The notes below the pieces were generated by a model. That model ran no database searches, had not been told where the DNA came from, and saw nothing but the letters and a program-made list of their open reading frames with translations. From assembly GCA_965262665.1 (NCBI GenBank), contig OZ253551.1, forward strand, positions 372,001-436,000: DNA of 64,000 bases, in the 5' to 3' direction. Numbering within the stretch: position 1 is the first letter of the stretch; the number at the start of each line of letters is the position of its first letter. The DNA is from CBDBND01 sp965262665. GTDB lineage: Bacteria > Pseudomonadota > Alphaproteobacteria > Rhodospirillales > Rhodospirillaceae. Positions 60,657-64,000 of the stretch are shown piece by piece. Made by a program: the position numbers and the translations under genes.

Positions 60657-61034
60657 ATGGAAAACGAAATGGAAAGCGAAATCGTTGTATTCACACCTAT
60701 TGCCTTGTTCGTCGCCATCGCTGTCGTACTGTGCGCGTACTTCTACCTCGGCCATCGCACCAAGCAAGCGGTCCAGGAGACCGTGCGCACGGCGATCGAA
60801 CAGGGTCAGCAACTTACCCCCGAGATACTGGAACGGCTCGGGCAGTCTCCGCAGCCCGAGAGATCCGATCTTCGCCGGGGCGTCATCCTCATCGGCGCCG
60901 GACTTGGGCTGGCCGCCTTCGGGGCGCTGGTCGGCGAGGAAGATGCCATGCGTCCGCTGATCGCCGCTGGTTCGCTGCCATTTCTGATCGGCATCGCCTA
61001 CCTGGGCCTGTGGAAATTCGGCAAGTCAGAATAA
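60657..61034 (+). CDS. DUF6249-like small membrane protein
   Basis: 125 residues. One N-terminal helix (IVVFTPIALFVAIAVVLCAYFYL), a charged stretch with ERLGQSPQPERSDLRRG, and two further hydrophobic segments (VILIGAGLGLAAFGALVG, LIAAGSLPFLIGIAYLGLW). This is the layout of the DUF6249 family, found next to ECF sigma genes. The ATG at 60657 follows AGGGAC. It lies 21 bases before the sigma factor gene. Confidence 0.75.
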   Translation: MENEMESEIVVFTPIALFVAIAVVLCAYFYLGHRTKQAVQETVRTAIEQGQQLTPEILERLGQSPQPERSDLRRGVILIGAGLGLAAFGALVGEEDAMRPLIAAGSLPFLIGIAYLGLWKFGKSE

Positions 61035-61055
61035 CGCGCCGGAACAGGCACACCC

Positions 61056-61607
61056 ATGGCGAGTCGCGATGTGGAACTCATTGCCCGTGCGATCGCGACC
61101 CGTGACCCGGCGGACTATGACGAGCTGATCCGCCGGTACCAGTCGGATGTACGCAACTGGCTCCGGCACCTCACGGGCGACCCCTCGTGGGCGGATGACC
61201 TGGCGCAGGAGACCTTTATCCGAGCATGGGAACGGCTGCACACAATCCGGGATGGCAAGCGGTTCAAGGCCTGGGTGATGAAGATGGCTTACAACATGTT
61301 TCTCCAGTCACGCCTCCGGCAGGGCAGAGAGGCGAGATTGGCGGATGCTCTCGGTCGGGAGCAGCTGGCTAACGAGTCCCATGTCGCGCGAAGCCGCGAC
61401 GCCGGCGTGGCCGACCTACCCAGGATGCTGGCGTCACTGACCGAAGAGGAGCGCGTTGCCATGGTCCTTTGCTACGCTTACGGGGTGAGCCACCGGGAGA
61501 TTACCGAGCTCACCGAAATGCCGCTGGGAACGGTGAAGTCCCACATTCGCAGAGGTGTGGCGCGGATTCGCGACCGCTTCGACCTCCGGACCAGTGCTGA
61601 TGAATAG
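61056..61607 (+). CDS. ECF-type RNA polymerase sigma factor
   Basis: 183 residues. Sigma region 2 is DYDELIRRYQSDVRNWLRHLTGDPSWADDLAQETFIRAWERL plus KAWVMKMAYN; region 4 is ASLTEEERVAMVLCYAYGVSHREITELTEMPLGTVKSHIRRGVARI. No region 3, as in ECF sigmas. Likely target genes are not visible. It is the middle gene of a three-gene operon (membrane protein, sigma, membrane protein), and the third gene starts within its last codons. Confidence 0.9.
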   Translation: MASRDVELIARAIATRDPADYDELIRRYQSDVRNWLRHLTGDPSWADDLAQETFIRAWERLHTIRDGKRFKAWVMKMAYNMFLQSRLRQGREARLADALGREQLANESHVARSRDAGVADLPRMLASLTEEERVAMVLCYAYGVSHREITELTEMPLGTVKSHIRRGVARIRDRFDLRTSADE

Positions 61608-61938
61608 ACGCATAACCCCTGACGAGGAAAGCCCGCTCTCAGAACTTTTTGAGACGCTCACCCCGCCCCTGGAGGACGAGGGCTTTAGCGGCAACGTCGT
61701 GCGGCGCATCAGTCGGCGCCTGTGGGTGCGCCGCATCGCACTGGGGACGGCGACGCCGGTCGGGGGCGTCCTGGCATTCGGCCCGTTCTCCGAACTGGCC
61801 GTCTTTCTCGCCCAGGGCGTGATAGAGATTGCCACCCGCTGGAACGATCCGGCCTGGCTGGCGCAGAACCAGGCGCTCCTGATCGTGGCCCTGGTGGCTG
61901 TCGTCTGGCCCGGGGCGATACGATTGTTGGAACCATAG
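61600..61938 (+). CDS. small membrane protein coupled to the sigma factor, possible anti-sigma
   Basis: 112 residues from the ATG at 61600, overlapping the sigma stop by 8 bases. An N-terminal cytosolic part (DEESPLSELFETLTPPLEDEGFSGNVVRRISRRLWVRR) is followed by two hydrophobic segments (IALGTATPVGGVLAFGPF, LLIVALVAVVWPGAIRLL). Translational coupling and topology suggest an anti-sigma or its partner; no zinc-binding ZAS motif (HxxxCxxC) is present, so the mechanism would differ. Confidence 0.7.
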   Translation: MNRRITPDEESPLSELFETLTPPLEDEGFSGNVVRRISRRLWVRRIALGTATPVGGVLAFGPFSELAVFLAQGVIEIATRWNDPAWLAQNQALLIVALVAVVWPGAIRLLEP

Positions 61939-61977
61939 CAAGGGCATTGATGCTCCTATAGACCGTCAAGTCCTTAT

Positions 61978-63079
61978 CTATGTCGGCGAAGGGGTGCTCG
62001 TCGGTTCAAGGGGAAGAGAAGGTTCGGGAAGAAGGTGGTAGAGTTCTCGGGCGACGAAACGCTTAAGGCATCGGATGATGTCCTTCTTTGAAAGTCCGTC
62101 GGCCTTGCGACGTTTAACATAGGCGATGGTAGGCGGGTGCCATCGCAGTCGGACGACGACAACTCGGTATAGAGCCGCATTGGCCTGTCGGTTTCCTCCA
62201 CGATTTAGCCGGTGTCGGCCGCTAGTCTTGCCGGAGCCAGCCGGGATCGGGCAGACACCGCAAAGCTTGGCGAAGGCTGCTTCTGATCGGATTCGATCTG
62301 TGTTGTCTCCCGCTGCGATCAACACCTCAGCGGCGGTATCGAAACCAACGCCGAACTGCTCGAGCATTTTGGGAGCTGCGGTTTTTGTGAGGACTTTGAG
62401 CTGAGCACCGTGGACCTTGATCTCTTCGTGAAGGTCGAGCCAACGCCGTGCCAGGTGCGCAAGCGTGTATCGGGTCGCGACGTGCGGGTCCGACATATTG
62501 CCGTTCGTTTCCAACGCAGCGCACACAATGATGAGTTTGTGGTCGGTAAGCGATTCGAGCTCGATGCGGAGTTCATCTGAAACGGTGACCAAAACTGCCT
62601 TAAGTGTAATGATTGCCGCAGTACGCGCTTTGACAGCGGTATCACGGGCGATTTTGATTACGCGGACGGCTTCGATTTGGCCATTCGCGAGTTTAGGTGT
62701 CGCGGTACCGCTCCCAGAGAGCACCGTTCGTGCAGCGTGCTCAGCATCGATGGGGTCACTCTTACCGGACAGGCGCCGCTCACCCTTGCGGGGCGGTCTA
62801 GCGACTTCATGGACTATGTGGCCGTGACGGCGAAGGAACCGAGCGAGACCCGAGCCGTACGACCCGCAGCCCTCGGCAGCCCTCGACCCCGAACGCATGG
62901 ATCTCGCCGAGTGATTGCGCCCAGACAAGCAACTCGGCGTAGCCGTCAGGGGTCGCCGCCGCCAGTTTCGGCTTGTCGATGAGGCCGCCGAGGCCGTCGA
63001 TGGCAACCGCGATGTGCTCATCTTTGTGCGTGTCGACCCCGACGATGACGTCGTGGCGTTGGAGTGCGATGCTAGGCAT
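61978..63079 (-). pseudogene. IS110 family transposase, frameshifted by a 10-bp duplication
   Basis: The first frame (63079 to about 62890) gives VIVGVDTHKDEHIAVAIDGLGG through EIHAFGVEGC, the second (to 61978) gives GSYGSGLARFLRRHGHIVHEV, SDPIDAEHAARTVL, and the C-terminal MLEQFGVGFDTAAEVLIAAGDN and KLCGVCPIPAGSGKTSGRHRLNRGGNRQANAALYRVVVVR. The break is an exact tandem copy of gcagccctcg at 62866-62875 and 62876-62885. Removing one copy restores a single protein of about 363 residues. It belongs to a different subgroup from the element at 8643. Confidence 0.9.
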
Positions 63080-63330
63080 GATTGTTGATCCCTTCACATG
63101 GTCGATGGTCCGACTCGCTGGTCAGGCGGGAAGGACAGGACTGCGATGGGACCTGGTGGATCAGGCTCCTATTAGGTCACTGCCCACCTGGCCGGCGAGG
63201 CACTACGGCGCCGCTCGGGTGGCCGACACGTCAATGCAAAGACACGAAGTCGGTCATATTATGGGTCAGACCACCCAAGGCAGCGACGACGCGAAGCATC
63301 TCAGAACAGGGCTGCTTCCCGCGAAAGGAT
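63080..63330 (-). ncRNA. candidate bridge RNA leader of the IS110 element
   Basis: About 250 bases upstream of the transposase start with no gene. In IS110-type (as opposed to IS1111-type) elements the guide RNA is encoded before the transposase. The call is by position only. Confidence 0.3.
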
Positions 63331-63334
63331 CCTC

Positions 63335-63494
63335 GCAGTCAGACTAAATCTGCTTGGTCGTCTCTCCCTATCCCCCTTTGGGGATTTCAGGGCCCAAGAA
63401 TGATTTTTGTCTGGATTAAACCGGACAACCACAGGCGACGAAGGTGGCTCAACAACAGGGAAGTTCTAACATACGCTTTTAGTCTGACAATGCC
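63335..63494 (+). repeat. MITE copy, left tip shortened
   Basis: Begins GCAGTCAGACTAAATC, a damaged IS6-type tip, and ends TTTAGTCTGACAATGCC. The interior aligns with 24796-24958 (reverse) and 7654-7772. Confidence 0.75.
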
Positions 63495-63568
63495 CGTGCG
63501 AGCCTTCTCTCTACGGACGGCCGCGGATTTCGCTGAAGAAATGCTCTTTAAGAAGCCCAATTGTCTTA

Positions 63569-64000
63569 GAGGCCGTTTCGAAAGGGGTTGAGTGGCCGGT
63601 GTCGATGTGATTCCAGGAAGGTTGCTGAAACCGATCTGGAGCCGCCATGTGGACGCCGACCACCCGAGAGCAGCATAGCCGCAAGGCGCTGCGTTATCAG
63701 ACTGATTTGACCGATGCGGAGTGGGTTGTGATCGAGCCTCATTTGCCTCCGGCTCATGGCACGGGACGGCCCCGGTCATGGCCGATGCGAGAGATCGTCA
63801 ACGGCATTTTCTACGTGATGCGGGCTGGCTGCCCTTGGCGCTTGCTGCCAAGCGATTTACCACCGTGGGGCACGATCTATCGCTGGTTCGCTAAGTTCCG
63901 CGACGACGGCCTCCTTGAGAAGATCAACCACTTTCTGGTCATGGCCGATCGCGAGCGGGTCGGACGCGAGGCCAGCCCGAGCGGCGCGATTATCGACAGC
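63569..64000 (+). mobile_element. IS5 family element, second copy, runs off the window
   Basis: Left end GAGGCCGTTTCGAAAG preceded by TTA (TNA target). The visible 432 bases appear the same as the copy at 50744. Confidence 0.9.
63647..64000 (+). CDS. IS5 family transposase, N-terminal part (second copy)
   Basis: Starts at the same ATG offset as in the first copy (78 bases from the element end) and reads the same protein, from MWTPTTREQHSRKALRYQ through GREASPSGAIIDS, where the window ends. Comparing its unseen 3' half with copy 1 would show whether the frame overlap there is a normal feature. Confidence 0.9.
   Translation, partial: MWTPTTREQHSRKALRYQTDLTDAEWVVIEPHLPPAHGTGRPRSWPMREIVNGIFYVMRAGCPWRLLPSDLPPWGTIYRWFAKFRDDGLLEKINHFLVMADRERVGREASPSGAIIDS

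Overview
The window looks like a piece of an alphaproteobacterial chromosome heavily rearranged by insertion sequences. The signs are a groES-groEL operon with a CIRCE-like operator and an alphaproteobacterial-type GroEL, pieces of an initiator tRNA-fMet gene, many Tat-exported redox enzymes and a TonB-dependent receptor. I cannot name the genus. At least eight IS families are visible (IS6, IS110/IS1111, IS1182, IS21, IS5/IS427, IS630, IS3, with IS256 and ISAs1 scraps). Many are nested in each other or broken, and many ordinary genes are truncated, frameshifted or interrupted. This resembles a genome in an IS-expansion and erosion phase.

Layout: 1-6.8 kb holds the start of a UvrD-type helicase, a frameshifted solute-binding protein, a DUF1838 Tat protein, a decapitated CLC channel, an MFS transporter and a bicupin. 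6.8-10.5 kb is an IS island (two IS6 elements, one IS110/IS1111 element). 10.53-20.97 kb is a compact integrated virus-like element with terminase, HNH nuclease, HK97-type capsid, prohead protease, connector, portal and tyrosine integrase, but no recognisable tail, lysis or replication genes. It resembles a capsid-forming phage satellite and carries unassigned cargo genes. 21.2-23.4 kb is groESL with promoter, operator and terminator. 23.4-29.8 kb is a scrapyard of repeats, IS fragments and broken genes.

29.8-44.1 kb is the best preserved metabolic block: a molybdenum hydroxylase large subunit, two bicupins, a flavin amine oxidase, a TonB-dependent receptor, an MFS carrier, a Rieske ferredoxin, an amidohydrolase, a small exported protein and a methyltransferase. 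Together they suggest uptake and oxidative or hydrolytic breakdown of an unidentified small molecule. The TauD-type dioxygenase at 58-59 kb, the solute-binding protein and the third bicupin near the left end may belong to the same theme. Two near-identical 275-bp direct repeats, each containing the 3' half of tRNA-fMet, lie at 27.6 and 49.3 kb and bracket this block.

44.2-57.5 kb is again IS-dominated (IS1182, IS21 split by another IS1182, IS5, IS630 split by IS3). Between the elements lie fragments of a methyltransferase, a medium-chain dehydrogenase, an acetyltransferase and a second integrase, plus one intact exported methyltransferase-like gene. 57.6-62 kb has phhB, the TauD dioxygenase and a small ECF sigma operon. 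62-64 kb has a frameshifted IS110, a MITE and a second IS5 copy running off the end.

Two dispersed non-coding repeat families stand out: a roughly 78-bp palindromic element present in at least nine full copies and several halves, and a roughly 163-bp MITE with IS6-type ends.
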